Shown here: in pieces, positions 27,638 to 36,153 of the stretch
Numbering within the stretch: the stretch's first letter is position 1
How the letters are laid out: every line of letters begins with the position of its first letter
Origin: Synechococcales cyanobacterium bin31.maxbin.ball.101
GTDB lineage: Bacteria > Cyanobacteriota > Cyanobacteriia > Leptolyngbyales > Leptolyngbyaceae
Assembly (NCBI GenBank): GCA_013298165.1
Contig: JAAFJU010000020.1
Location: 1 to 51,357 of the forward strand
DNA: 51,357 nucleotides
Direction of reading: 5' to 3'
Notes under the pieces: model-generated
Seen by the model: the letters and a program-made list of their open reading frames with translations, nothing else
Told to the model about the DNA's origin: nothing
Databases searched by the model: none
Made by a program: the position numbers and the translations under genes

Positions 27638-28780
27638 ATGAAAAAAGTTCTTTTTATTGATCAAAGCAGCGGCTTAGGGGGCGCAGAACTGTGTCTCTTG
27701 GACATTGCTCAAGACTATCGCGAGACGAGTGCTGTCGGACTATTCGCAGAGGGTGACTTCTGCAATGCTCTACAGCAACTCGGTATTCCCCATCATTTAT
27801 TGACCGATCGGCCCTTGAAGATTCATAAAGATAGTGGTCTATGGAAAAGTCTTGCATCCGGGTTAGATATTGTAAAAATAGCGACACGGATTGTTCAGTT
27901 AAGCCGAGACTATGATCTAGTCTATGCCAATACCCAGAAAGCCTTTGTCATAAGTGCGATCGCTGCTGCCATCAGCCGTCGCCCCCTGGTTTTCCATTTG
28001 CATGACATTCTCTCAACCCAGCACTTTAGCCAGACTAATCTCAAAGTGGTGATTACCTTAGCTAATCTCTTTTGTGGTTTGGTCATTGCCAATTCAGAAG
28101 CCACGAAACAAGCCTTTATCGATGCAGGGGGAAAGCCCGATCGGGTTCATGTGGTGTACAACGGATTCCATGCCGATCGCTATCCCGAGCAACCGGAAAT
28201 CAGAGCGGTGCTACGAGACAAACTCAATATTAATGATCAATTTGTCGTGGGCTGCTTCAGTCGGCTTTCACCCTGGAAAGGCCAACATATTCTGATAGAG
28301 TCACTCACCCAGCTTCCTGACAATGTCACGGTGCTTTTAGTCGGTGAAGCACTCTATGGCGAAGATGACTACGTTCAACAACTCCATCAACAAATAGCGG
28401 CGGCAGGACTGGGCAATCGGGTTAAGTTCCTAGGCTTTCGGTCGGACGTTCCGGCACTGATGCAAGCCTGTGATGTGATTGCCCACACCTCCACCAGTGC
28501 AGAACCCTTCGGGCGCGTGATAGTCGAAGCAATGCTCTCTCATCGTCCCGTGATTGCGACAGCAGCGGGGGGCGCGGTGGAACTCATTCGCGATCGGCAG
28601 ACGGGTTGGCTGGTGACACCTGGAGAGGTCGCCGCGCTGACCACTGCCATTCTAGAGATTCAACAACTAGACCATACTTCGCTCTCTATTGTTCAATCTG
28701 CGTATCAAACCGCCATCGATCGCTTCTCAATCATCACAAATAATCAAAAAATTGGACTGCTACTCAGTCAATTGATTTAG
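27638..28780 (+). CDS. glycosyltransferase family 4
   Basis: A 380-aa GT4 enzyme, last gene of the glycosyltransferase run. Seen: KKVLFIDQSSGLGGAELCLL (acceptor loop), VVYNGFHADRYPE, VVGCFSRLSPWKGQHILIE at the donor-domain start, and E-x7-E in AEPFGRVIVEAMLSHRPVI. ATG 27638 lies 4 bp after the previous stop and gives the canonical N-terminus; the frame is open upstream for 38 residues that look unlike the family. A 240-bp AT-rich gap with no clear promoter or gene separates it from the dioxygenase. Confidence 0.92.
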   Translation: MKKVLFIDQSSGLGGAELCLLDIAQDYRETSAVGLFAEGDFCNALQQLGIPHHLLTDRPLKIHKDSGLWKSLASGLDIVKIATRIVQLSRDYDLVYANTQKAFVISAIAAAISRRPLVFHLHDILSTQHFSQTNLKVVITLANLFCGLVIANSEATKQAFIDAGGKPDRVHVVYNGFHADRYPEQPEIRAVLRDKLNINDQFVVGCFSRLSPWKGQHILIESLTQLPDNVTVLLVGEALYGEDDYVQQLHQQIAAAGLGNRVKFLGFRSDVPALMQACDVIAHTSTSAEPFGRVIVEAMLSHRPVIATAAGGAVELIRDRQTGWLVTPGEVAALTTAILEIQQLDHTSLSIVQSAYQTAIDRFSIITNNQKIGLLLSQLI

Positions 28781-29020
28781 AACTAGTCTCGACAACGACC
28801 ATTGTATTAAAAGAGTCCGTGATTTTTATGTGATTTTTATATGTTGATCACTTAATTCGTGATTGATTGCTCTGATAAGGCATTAAAATAAATCTAACTG
28901 TCCAGGGCAAATTCTTATATTTGTTTTTAGTCCGCATATCCGCAATTACATAGTGTGTTCCGTCATTTATTCTTCAAAGCTGCATTCTACCTATGATGAT
29001 GCATTGAGAGATTTTAGATA

Positions 29021-30025
29021 ATGAATTCCAATCGTTTTATTCCAGAGGCCGTCGTTCATCGGTTAACTAATTATACCACTCAGTCCCTATTGAGCTTGCC
29101 GTCTGATCTAGCCTTTTGGGTGAGTAACCTAAAGTGGGTAGAGGAGACGTTCTTGTATCCCCATTACCAAAGGTTTCTCCACAGCCATAATCATCAGTCT
29201 GACCTACCCCTAGCCTCCCTCGATCGGGCCATTGCAACTGGGTTAACGCAAAGGGGATTGTATGTCACATCTTTAGAAGCATTAGGGCTTCCCGATACCG
29301 ATCGATTTCTAAAAGAAGCGGCTCAACTGACTGAGGAATTGCGCGATCGTTCTCAGGAGCAGATTCACGCTCGTACCCACACCCTGACAGCGACAGCGGA
29401 ACAATTGATGACTTACCCTGCAATTTTTCAGTGGGGAATTTCAACTAGATTATTAGCGATCGTCGAGCAATATCTAGGTCTTCCGGTTGCCTATGATGGC
29501 CTTTCCTTTTATTACAGTGTTGCCGATGGCCAAATTGCAGGTCCGCGCCGATGGCATCGCGATCGAGAGGACTGGAAAATGGTGAAGGTAGCTGTTTACT
29601 TAACGGATGTCGATCCAGATAGTGGTCCCTTTGAGTGCGTCACACCAGAAGTCAATGCCGAGTTACTACAGCAATCTAAGCCGAAGTATCGACGCTTTAG
29701 TGATTTAGACGCGCAAGATCTTTTAGTGGAAGGCGATCGGTTTAGCAGTTGTATCGGCAAAGCAGGAACCGTCATTTTTGTCGATACCGCTTTGTACTAT
29801 CACCGAGGTAGGCCACCTATTACTCACGATCGATCGGCCGTATTTTTTAGTTACTTTAGCCAATCGCCAAGGCATCCCTTTTTCTGTGGACGATCGCCGT
29901 TATCCGATGAGCAACTGCGATCGCTTTCCAGTTCGCTGCCAGAGAACTTAAAAAAAGCCGTCCGATGGAAAGACTCTCTATCAGGTCTTGGTAAGTACAT
30001 CCCAAAAAATCAATTGAAAGTTTAG
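29021..30025 (+). CDS. phytanoyl-CoA dioxygenase-like Fe(II)/2-oxoglutarate oxygenase
   Basis: A 334-aa member of the PhyH-like group of 2-oxoglutarate and iron-dependent oxygenases. Seen: the facial triad WHRDRED (His179, Asp181) with the distal His261 in ALYYHRGRPP, and Arg271 in HDRSAVFFSY as the likely 2-oxoglutarate anchor. VAVYLTDVDPDSGPFECVTP between them is the typical core. The N-terminal 150 residues are helical and specific. Substrate unknown; position behind the polysaccharide locus suggests, but does not show, hydroxylation of a glycan or lipid. Separate promoter likely. Terminated by the hairpin at 30083. Confidence 0.82.
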   Translation: MNSNRFIPEAVVHRLTNYTTQSLLSLPSDLAFWVSNLKWVEETFLYPHYQRFLHSHNHQSDLPLASLDRAIATGLTQRGLYVTSLEALGLPDTDRFLKEAAQLTEELRDRSQEQIHARTHTLTATAEQLMTYPAIFQWGISTRLLAIVEQYLGLPVAYDGLSFYYSVADGQIAGPRRWHRDREDWKMVKVAVYLTDVDPDSGPFECVTPEVNAELLQQSKPKYRRFSDLDAQDLLVEGDRFSSCIGKAGTVIFVDTALYYHRGRPPITHDRSAVFFSYFSQSPRHPFFCGRSPLSDEQLRSLSSSLPENLKKAVRWKDSLSGLGKYIPKNQLKV

Positions 30026-30082
30026 ACGAAAAAATTGCCTTACTTTCAAGTCGAGTTATGAATATGCTTTTGAGCTTATACA

Positions 30083-30126
30083 AAAACAGCCCAGAATCTT
30101 CTTTAAAAGTGATTCTGGGCTGTTTT
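30083..30126. terminator. bidirectional 16-bp terminator
   Basis: AAAACAGCCCAGAATC (30083-30098) and GATTCTGGGCTGTTTT (30111-30126) form a perfect 16-bp stem with a 12-nt loop. A-runs and T-runs on both sides serve convergent genes (29021 plus, 30147 minus). Confidence 0.92.
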
Positions 30127-30146
30127 CTGTGATGTCAAATGGATGA

Positions 30147-30578
30147 TTAGTTCATCATTGCATTAACGGCTAATTGCTCAGGTGCGCTTTGCTGTGCTGA
30201 CGGTGCTGAAAGAGTCACGATCGGCATTTCTACTGTAGCTGGAGTCGCTTTCGTTTTGCGTTTCCCGAGACGTTTGCGTCCCCCGGCCATTTCGTATTCC
30301 AGACTATCCCGCCCGAACCGACCGCTGACACAGTTCAACATGCGTTCATGTTGGTTAGCAAGCGCTTTTTCACTTGCCATCATCTCACCATGGAGTTGGG
30401 TCAAGGTAGAAATAGCCAAGTTATAGCGATCGACCTTAGCCTGAGTTTCTGCGATCGAAGCCGAAAACTCAGCAACGCTAGCTCCCTCACCCATATTAAG
30501 ATTAGGGTCGATCGACTGGATCGCAAGATTACGCTTTTGCGCTTTTTCTAAAATGGTAGATGTCCTTGTTTTAGGCAT
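30147..30578 (-). CDS. conserved hypothetical protein of 143 aa
   Basis: Not recognised as a named family. Seen: a basic N-terminus (PKTRTSTILEKAQKR), a predicted helical middle with regular hydrophobic spacing (VAEFSASIAETQAKVDRYNLAISTLT, about 35-60), then SGRFGRDSLEYEMAGGRKR at about 84-102, followed by a basic KRK patch and a low-complexity Ala/Pro/Ser tail. The tyrosine/arginine-rich GGRKR region resembles conserved cyanobacterial hypotheticals. It has its own ATG and shares the terminator at 30083 with the dioxygenase gene. A coiled-coil nucleic-acid-associated role is possible but only a guess. Confidence 0.65.
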   Translation of the reverse strand: MPKTRTSTILEKAQKRNLAIQSIDPNLNMGEGASVAEFSASIAETQAKVDRYNLAISTLTQLHGEMMASEKALANQHERMLNCVSGRFGRDSLEYEMAGGRKRLGKRKTKATPATVEMPIVTLSAPSAQQSAPEQLAVNAMMN

Positions 30579-30728
30579 GAGATTTGAGATAAATTTACTA
30601 ACTTAGCTGTCGATTCTCACGTTAACGACCCTACTTAACGAGTGAGATCCGTAATTTCTACGATCCTCCAAGACTGCGATCGTCATAGGCTGCGTCATTT
30701 TCGTAGAACCACTCAAAAATAAGTCCGT

Positions 30729-30964
30729 GAGTCGCAACGCAACGTTGCCGAGCTTGATCCAAACGTTGCTGAGTCGCAACGCAACGTTGCCGAGCTTGAT
30801 CCAAACGTTGCTGAGTCGCAACGCAACGTTGCCGAGCTTGATCCAAACGTTGCTGAGTCGCAACGCAACGTTGCTGAGCTTGATCCAAACGTTGCTGAGT
30901 CGCAACGCAACGTTGCTGAGCTTGATCCAAACGTTGTTGAGTAGCAACGCAACGTTGCTGAGCT
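30729..30964. repeat. 42-bp tandem repeat array, five full copies plus a partial
   Basis: Five consecutive 42-bp units begin at 30729, 30771, 30813, 30855 and 30897, with a partial sixth from 30939. Each unit is itself two diverged 21-bp halves. Both halves start with GAG and end with AACGTTGC plus one pyrimidine, and the first contains the 10-bp palindrome GCAACGTTGC. Copies differ mainly at one C/T position. Because 42 is a multiple of three, several frames stay open. On the minus strand one frame reads as heptads (RCVATQQ / RLDQAQQ) but only from a TTG codon. I see no good start and treat it as non-coding. The flanks, 30579-30728 and 30965-31072, show no gene. Confidence 0.9.
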
Positions 30965-31072
30965 ATCAAAGCCCAACCCGATCGCCATCTTCAGGATCTC
31001 TTTACCTCAAGAGGTCCATAACAAGGATGTTTTGATTTATAAATCAATTGGACATACCACGCCATCAACGTC

Positions 31073-31333
31073 TTAAGCTGAGCCTAATCGGATCAAAGTC
31101 CGAAGCGCCTGATTCACCGCTTCTGCATCTTGAAAATGGATTTGCACATCCGGATCCAGCATCACAGCACCTTCTGCTAGCGTAAAGAACTGCGTTTCAG
31201 TGGTGCCATCCAGCTTGTGAATAGTTACAGAGTGCCCTTGACGGTAGGCTCTATAGTGCTTGCCTTGTACCCCCTGTGAGAAATCGTACTCAGGCATTAA
31301 GTCATCAGAGTAAGCGGGATTTTGCTCGTTCAT
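31073..31333 (-). CDS. antitoxin-like partner of the BrnT toxin
   Basis: An 86-aa acidic protein. Seen: PEYDFSQGVQGKHYRAYRQG, VTIHKLDGTTETQFFTL and a C-terminal VMLDPDVQIHFQDAEAVNQA segment, the signature of a small cyanobacterial protein family found next to toxins. No ribbon-helix-helix motif like that of true BrnA is obvious. The gene overlaps the upstream BrnT-like gene by 29 bp, so the order is toxin then antitoxin. A homologous C-terminal fragment is found at 49538 downstream of dinD. Confidence 0.7.
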   Translation of the reverse strand: MNEQNPAYSDDLMPEYDFSQGVQGKHYRAYRQGHSVTIHKLDGTTETQFFTLAEGAVMLDPDVQIHFQDAEAVNQALRTLIRLGSA

Positions 31334-31598
31334 AATCTTTGCGCTCCTTGACAGTTGCTAGACGGCTACTAATGATGCGGATGGCATCTCGACGCTCGGT
31401 ATAAACCACATAAAGAACTTTAAACTCAGCAGAGACACCGATATCGATCCATCGCTCTTCCATAATGGAATGCTCTGGATCCGGAATCGTGAGGGCATAG
31501 GGATCATTAAAAATCGTTTTTGACTCTTGGAAACTGATCCCATGCCTTCTGAAGTTAATCAATGCTTTATCTTCATCCCATTCAAATTCCAATTCCAA
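31305..31598 (-). CDS. brnT: BrnT family ribonuclease toxin
   Basis: A 97-aa RelE-fold toxin. Seen: FEWDEDKALINFRRHGISF, the typical BrnT opening F-E-W-D-x-x-K-A-x-x-N-x-x-K/R-H-G-I-x-F, then RWIDIGVSAEFKVLYVVYTE and IRIISSRLATVKERKDY, which matches the conserved R-I-I-S-A-R segment with the catalytic Arg/Lys residues. Known of the family: an mRNA endoribonuclease held by its antitoxin. The start is a TTG at 31598 (or the TTG at 31592); no ATG precedes the conserved opening. Read with its partner as a type II toxin-antitoxin module. Confidence 0.85.
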   Translation of the reverse strand: MELEFEWDEDKALINFRRHGISFQESKTIFNDPYALTIPDPEHSIMEERWIDIGVSAEFKVLYVVYTERRDAIRIISSRLATVKERKDYERAKSRLL

Positions 31599-31814
31599 CG
31601 ATTTGTTACCCCAATCATCATTGACATCGACTTTACTACTTTAACCGTTAGCGATGCCTTTCGGAAGAGAAATTAGGATTACCGTAACCTCTGTCAAAGT
31701 GAAAAACAACATCTCGATCGTCCTTACCACTTCAGAAGTATGTCCGAAGAAATACAGAATTTTTACAATTACTCCCTAGGAAGTACCCGGAAGCTTCACG
31801 CAGTCATCCGTATT

Positions 31815-31836
31815 ACTAGTCTAGTATGTATACATA
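31815..31836. promoter_or_regulatory. two overlapping palindromes upstream of the TpsA gene
   Basis: ACTAGTCTAGT (31815-31825, centre T) overlaps TATGTATACATA (31825-31836, perfect 12-bp palindrome). They lie about 120-140 bp before the ATG at 31956, in the 357-bp gap after the BrnT gene that otherwise shows no gene. They are candidates for a regulator-binding site or promoter region; no regulator is assigned. Confidence 0.35.
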
Positions 31837-31955
31837 AGGGACTTTAAAGCATGTATCTATCCAGGGTATTTACGGATGTGCCATTGAGACATCCAGTCGT
31901 CATACCTGTGCATTAATTTTTCACCTATTCATCATTTCTACATCCAGTAATACCT

Positions 31956-34900
31956 ATGAACCGCTCTCTTCTCAATCGAGTGACCGCGTTGCTTGGCTTT
32001 GTCGCAGTAATTTCTTGCTTCGGTATGAAATCCGTCCAGGCCCAGTCAATTGTCCCCGCCACCGACGGCACCCAGACCCGCGTCACCCCCAGCGGTACGA
32101 CTCAACTCGACATCAGCGGCGGAACTCGATCGGGCGGCAACCTCTTCCATAGCTTTACTCAATTCGGTCTCAACGCCGGACAGATCGCCAATTTCCAATC
32201 CACTTCTAATATCCAAAACATTCTCGGTCGGGTTACAGGCGGCACCCCTTCTATTATTAATGGTACGCTCCAAGTCACAGGCAGCAATGCCAACCTCTTC
32301 CTATTAAATCCCGCCGGAATGATCTTCGGCGCAAACGCCCAACTCAACGTTCCCGCCTCCTTCACCGCCAGCACCGCCAACGGCATCGGCTTTGGTAATA
32401 ATCAATGGTTTAACGCTGTTGGCAACAACAATTACGCCAGCCTAACCAGCAATCCCAGCACCTACGGTTTCGCCAATGGTTCGGGTGGCAGCTTAGTCAA
32501 CACAGGCAACCTCTCCGTCGCCCAAGGCCAAAGCCTCACCCTCCTCGGTGGCACCGTCATTAATACTGGCACCCTCACCGCTCCCGGCGGCACCATTACG
32601 ATCGCCGGCGTCCCCGGCCAACGCCTCGTCCGCCTCTCTGACTCCAATAGCCCACTGAGTATCGACCTCCCCCTCGACCCGAACTCAAGCCTCAATCCCA
32701 GCAGCTTTACCCCCCAGTCCCTCCCCGCACTGCTGACAGGTGGCGCGCTCCCCAGTGCCACAGGCATCACCGTTGAAAATGGCGTCGTCTCCCTCACCGC
32801 CACTCAGACACCCGTATCCACAACGACCGGATCCCTCACCGTCGCAGGTCGTCTCAATGCCAACGCAGGCAACGCAGGCAACGGCGGCAGAATTCTAGCG
32901 AACGCCACCAAAACCCTCGTCACAGGCAATCTCTCCGCAGAAGGCGGCACCACCAGCGGCAACGGTGGATTCATTGAGACATCAGGTAAAAGCCTAACGA
33001 TCGCCCCCAGTACACAGGTCAGCACCCGCGCCCCAAAAGGCACGAAAGGCACCTGGCTTTTAGATCCTGCTGACCTAGAAGTGGTTGCAGCAGGTGGTAC
33101 GGGCACGATCGCCGCTGGCACCAATAGCATTGCAGATTCCACCATTTCTGCAGCTACCGTCGTCACAGCCCTTGACGGCAACAACGTTGATCTCCAAGCC
33201 ACAAATAGCATCACCGTCAGTGCTGAAATTAATACAAGTGGAAACGCTGGAGCAGGAAATCTGACTCTCACCGCACCCACCAGCAATCTCAATGCCGCAA
33301 TCACATTAAAACCGGGCAGTACCTTAAATGGAACCGCTACCACCGTCAACGTCGGCGCAAATGGAACGGTTCAAAATGGAGTTGATGCTGCGATCGCAGG
33401 CGGAACCGTCAACCTTGCTGCCGCAACTTACACTCTCACTCAAGAAGTTGCGATTAACAAAAACATCACGGTTAAAGGCGCAGCCGCAAATACAACGACT
33501 GTGAGCGGTGGTAACTCCGTTCGAGTGTTTAATATTGGATCAGGTAATGTCACTTTGGATTCAATGTCGATCGTAAATGGTCAGACTACCAACTACGGTG
33601 CTGGAATTCAAAATGCTAGTGGTGCAACATTAACGGTTAAAAACAGTACCATTGACAGTAATAGATCTCAGCTTGTTGGAGGGGGGATTTCAAATAATGG
33701 AACATTACAAGTATTGAATAGTACGCTATCTAACAATAGCGCCCGCTATGTTGGGGGTATTTATAATACTGGTAATGCTGTCATCCTCAATAGCACCATT
33801 TCGGGGAACGTTTCTCAAGACGGTGTTGGTAGCGGCGGTGGTGGTGGTAATGGAGGTGGAATTTATAATTTGGGAACTCTCTCAGTTGGCAATAGCACTA
33901 TTGTCAAGAATATCGCTGGTAATTCAGGGGGTGGAATTTTCAATTTAGGAACGGCAACGATCGCAAATAGCATTATTGCCGGGAATACTTCAAATGTCAC
34001 AAACAGTGCAGAAGTTAGTAGTATTACATCCCAGGGAAACAACCTAGTCGGTCAAAACGGTAATGCTGGAGGCTTCACAACGATCGCCTCAGACATTGTC
34101 GTCCCAGGCTCGATCGCAGACCAAATCGCCCCCCTCGCCTACACCGGAACCGCCACCACCCAAACCCATGCCCTCCTCCCCGGCAGCCTAGCCCGAAATG
34201 CAGCCAATCCAACCACCGCAACCGCAACCGATCAACGCGGTAAAAATCGCGGCACGATCAGAGACATCGGAGCCTACGAAGCAGGAGGCTTCACACTGGC
34301 GATCGTCGGCAGCGATATCCGATCGGCGGTCGTTGGCACTCAATACTCTGACCTCGTCATTCGAGTTGTCCCAGATGATCCCAACGAAACCGTTGCAGGA
34401 GGGTCAGTCGCAATTAATTTCGTCCCCACCCCTGGGACCACCGCAGGACTCCTAACAAACACCGCCTCACGAACCGTCTCGATCGGCAATGATGGCACAG
34501 CCTTTATTACACCGACCGCCAATACGACAGCCGGAACCCACACCCTCAGCGCCAATGCCACAGGCAACAATGGAACCGACCCAGTCTTCAGACTAACCAA
34601 CACCCCAGAACTGACGAGCGCAAGACTCACACCTGTTACAGGGGGCGGCCAGACGACAACTGTGAATACCGACTTTGGCAATGCCCTACAGGTTCTGGTC
34701 AGAGACCAATACGGCAACATCATCCCCCGTGCCAACGTCACCTTCACCTCCCCGACCACAGGCGCAACCGGATTACTCGATAACACCACCAACACAGCCG
34801 TCACAGGTCGAACTAACGATAACGGCATCATCACGATCGCCGTCAAAGCCAACACCATCGCAGGCAGCTACAACACGATCGCCAGCACCGACACCAGCAA

Positions 34901-35957
34901 CAGCACCGCTAGCTTCGGCCTGACGAACAGAGCAGACGTGGCCTCTAACGTGATCGCCCTCAATAGCGATGGCACAACCCCCACGATCGGCCAACAGCCC
35001 AGCCAAAGCACTCAAGTCGGCACCGCATTCAGTGGCCTAATCAAAACCAAAGTCACCGACCAATACGGCAACCCGATCGACGGTGCCAGCGTCACCTACA
35101 GCGTCCCCGACGGATCTGGGAACACCGTTGCCGGAGGCACCCCCTCGGGCTTGAGCGCCACCACAGGCACGGACGGCATCGCCAGCATCAGCATCACCGC
35201 CAACCAAAAAGTCGGAAGCTACCAAGCCACCGGAACGATCGGCAACACCGTCACCCCCGCCACCTACAACCTCACCAACGTCGCCAATCCCGCCACCATC
35301 CCCGCCACGATCGCCATCATCAACGGCTCGAACCAAAGCACTCTCATCAACACCGCATTTGCAACGCCATTGCAAGTCGTAGTGAAAAATAATACTGGAG
35401 GCGTTCTAGCGAACACTCCCGTAACCTTCACGCTACCGGGCGCGATCGGCACCACGGCCTCAACGCTCACCGTATTGACAGATGCGAACGGCATTGCCAG
35501 CCTACCTGTAACAGCCCTAGGCACCACAGGCACCTTCAACCCGATCGCCAGCGTCAATGGATTCACAACCCAATTCACCCTGACCAATAACCCACTATCC
35601 AACCCCAATCCAAACCCCAATCCCAATCCCAATCCCAATCCAAACCCCAACCCTAATCCAAACCCCAATCCAAACCCCAATCCAAACCCAGGTAATTCGG
35701 GAGTCTTGACATCCATTGAGCAAGTTCGTCTGAACCAAAATCTGCAACGATCGAACAATGGCACAGCAAAAACGCCAGCCTTAACGGGTGGGGGTTCTAG
35801 CTCACTTTGTATCATTGACGATCGGGACGAGCAGACCAAAAAACGGTTACTCGATCGGGCTAACAACAAAACCCGCAACGACGGCAAACCCACAGAAACC
35901 AAAGGCATCCCCGAATGCAAAACCAATGAAAAAACAACCCCCACAGTAACAAAGTAA
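31956..35957 (+). CDS. two-partner secretion exoprotein (TpsA, filamentous haemagglutinin N-domain)
   Basis: A 1333-aa secreted protein. Seen: signal peptide about 1-29 (...SVQAQS); a haemagglutinin-type secretion domain about 30-190 with NLFLLNPAGMIFG and a preceding NSxxNI-like stretch; a LLDPADLEVV segment near 370. A right-handed beta-helix-like region about 500-700 is rich in N-S-T-I-S-G-N repeats. A DIGAYE motif near 770 is typical of choice-of-anchor parallel-helix proteins. Four bacterial Ig-like (Big_1 type) repeats follow at about 780-1205, each with DQYGNxI-like lines, then a Pro-Asn linker, then a tail with two cysteines. Known of the family: export through the TpsB pore, which follows at 36154. 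Probable adhesin or surface fibre. Confidence 0.9.
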   Translation: MNRSLLNRVTALLGFVAVISCFGMKSVQAQSIVPATDGTQTRVTPSGTTQLDISGGTRSGGNLFHSFTQFGLNAGQIANFQSTSNIQNILGRVTGGTPSIINGTLQVTGSNANLFLLNPAGMIFGANAQLNVPASFTASTANGIGFGNNQWFNAVGNNNYASLTSNPSTYGFANGSGGSLVNTGNLSVAQGQSLTLLGGTVINTGTLTAPGGTITIAGVPGQRLVRLSDSNSPLSIDLPLDPNSSLNPSSFTPQSLPALLTGGALPSATGITVENGVVSLTATQTPVSTTTGSLTVAGRLNANAGNAGNGGRILANATKTLVTGNLSAEGGTTSGNGGFIETSGKSLTIAPSTQVSTRAPKGTKGTWLLDPADLEVVAAGGTGTIAAGTNSIADSTISAATVVTALDGNNVDLQATNSITVSAEINTSGNAGAGNLTLTAPTSNLNAAITLKPGSTLNGTATTVNVGANGTVQNGVDAAIAGGTVNLAAATYTLTQEVAINKNITVKGAAANTTTVSGGNSVRVFNIGSGNVTLDSMSIVNGQTTNYGAGIQNASGATLTVKNSTIDSNRSQLVGGGISNNGTLQVLNSTLSNNSARYVGGIYNTGNAVILNSTISGNVSQDGVGSGGGGGNGGGIYNLGTLSVGNSTIVKNIAGNSGGGIFNLGTATIANSIIAGNTSNVTNSAEVSSITSQGNNLVGQNGNAGGFTTIASDIVVPGSIADQIAPLAYTGTATTQTHALLPGSLARNAANPTTATATDQRGKNRGTIRDIGAYEAGGFTLAIVGSDIRSAVVGTQYSDLVIRVVPDDPNETVAGGSVAINFVPTPGTTAGLLTNTASRTVSIGNDGTAFITPTANTTAGTHTLSANATGNNGTDPVFRLTNTPELTSARLTPVTGGGQTTTVNTDFGNALQVLVRDQYGNIIPRANVTFTSPTTGATGLLDNTTNTAVTGRTNDNGIITIAVKANTIAGSYNTIASTDTSNSTASFGLTNRADVASNVIALNSDGTTPTIGQQPSQSTQVGTAFSGLIKTKVTDQYGNPIDGASVTYSVPDGSGNTVAGGTPSGLSATTGTDGIASISITANQKVGSYQATGTIGNTVTPATYNLTNVANPATIPATIAIINGSNQSTLINTAFATPLQVVVKNNTGGVLANTPVTFTLPGAIGTTASTLTVLTDANGIASLPVTALGTTGTFNPIASVNGFTTQFTLTNNPLSNPNPNPNPNPNPNPNPNPNPNPNPNPNPNPGNSGVLTSIEQVRLNQNLQRSNNGTAKTPALTGGGSSSLCIIDDRDEQTKKRLLDRANNKTRNDGKPTETKGIPECKTNEKTTPTVTK
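35601..35690 (+). repeat. Pro-Asn dipeptide repeat inside the TpsA gene
   Basis: About fifteen consecutive Asn-Pro codon pairs (AAYCCN) near residues 1216-1246 of the exoprotein. The 6-bp unit invites slippage, so length may vary between cells. As protein it would be an extended, rigid linker before the C-terminal domain. Confidence 0.85.
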
Positions 35958-35989
35958 TGGGGTGATGGCTAAATGCCCGTTGGCATAGC

Positions 35990-36095
35990 CTCCCGGAAGG
36001 GGAATCCCCCTAAATCCCCCTTAAAAAGGGGGACTTTGAAGCTGTATTTTCCTTCTCCCTTCTCCTGTCCCCCCTTTCCAAGGGGGCTAGGGGGA
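35990..36095. repeat. C5/G5 inverted repeat between tpsA and tpsB
   Basis: ATCCCCCTAAATCCCCCTT (36004-36022) pairs imperfectly with AAGGGGGCTAGGGGGAT (36079-36095). An inner hairpin TCCCCCTT-AAA-AAGGGGGA lies within the left part. It fills most of the 196-bp gap between the two secretion genes and belongs to the dispersed palindromic repeats of this genome. Confidence 0.8.
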
Positions 36096-36153
36096 TCGAA
36101 TCTACAAATCCAACCGCCAACTCTCTATATTCTTAACTCCATTCTTAATCACT

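Noticed and set aside
30729-30964. Possible CRISPR array
   Set aside because: The units are directly adjacent and homogeneous, with no unique spacers, and no cas gene is nearby.
30658-30988. Three overlapping minus-strand open frames over the 42-bp array
   Set aside because: Openness follows from a repeat length divisible by three; the frames begin with TTG or inside the repeats, have no clear ribosome binding site, and resemble no protein I know.
32462-35944. Several long antisense frames within the TpsA gene
   Set aside because: They arise from the biased codon use (Thr/Asn/Gly-rich) of the sense gene and show no domain.
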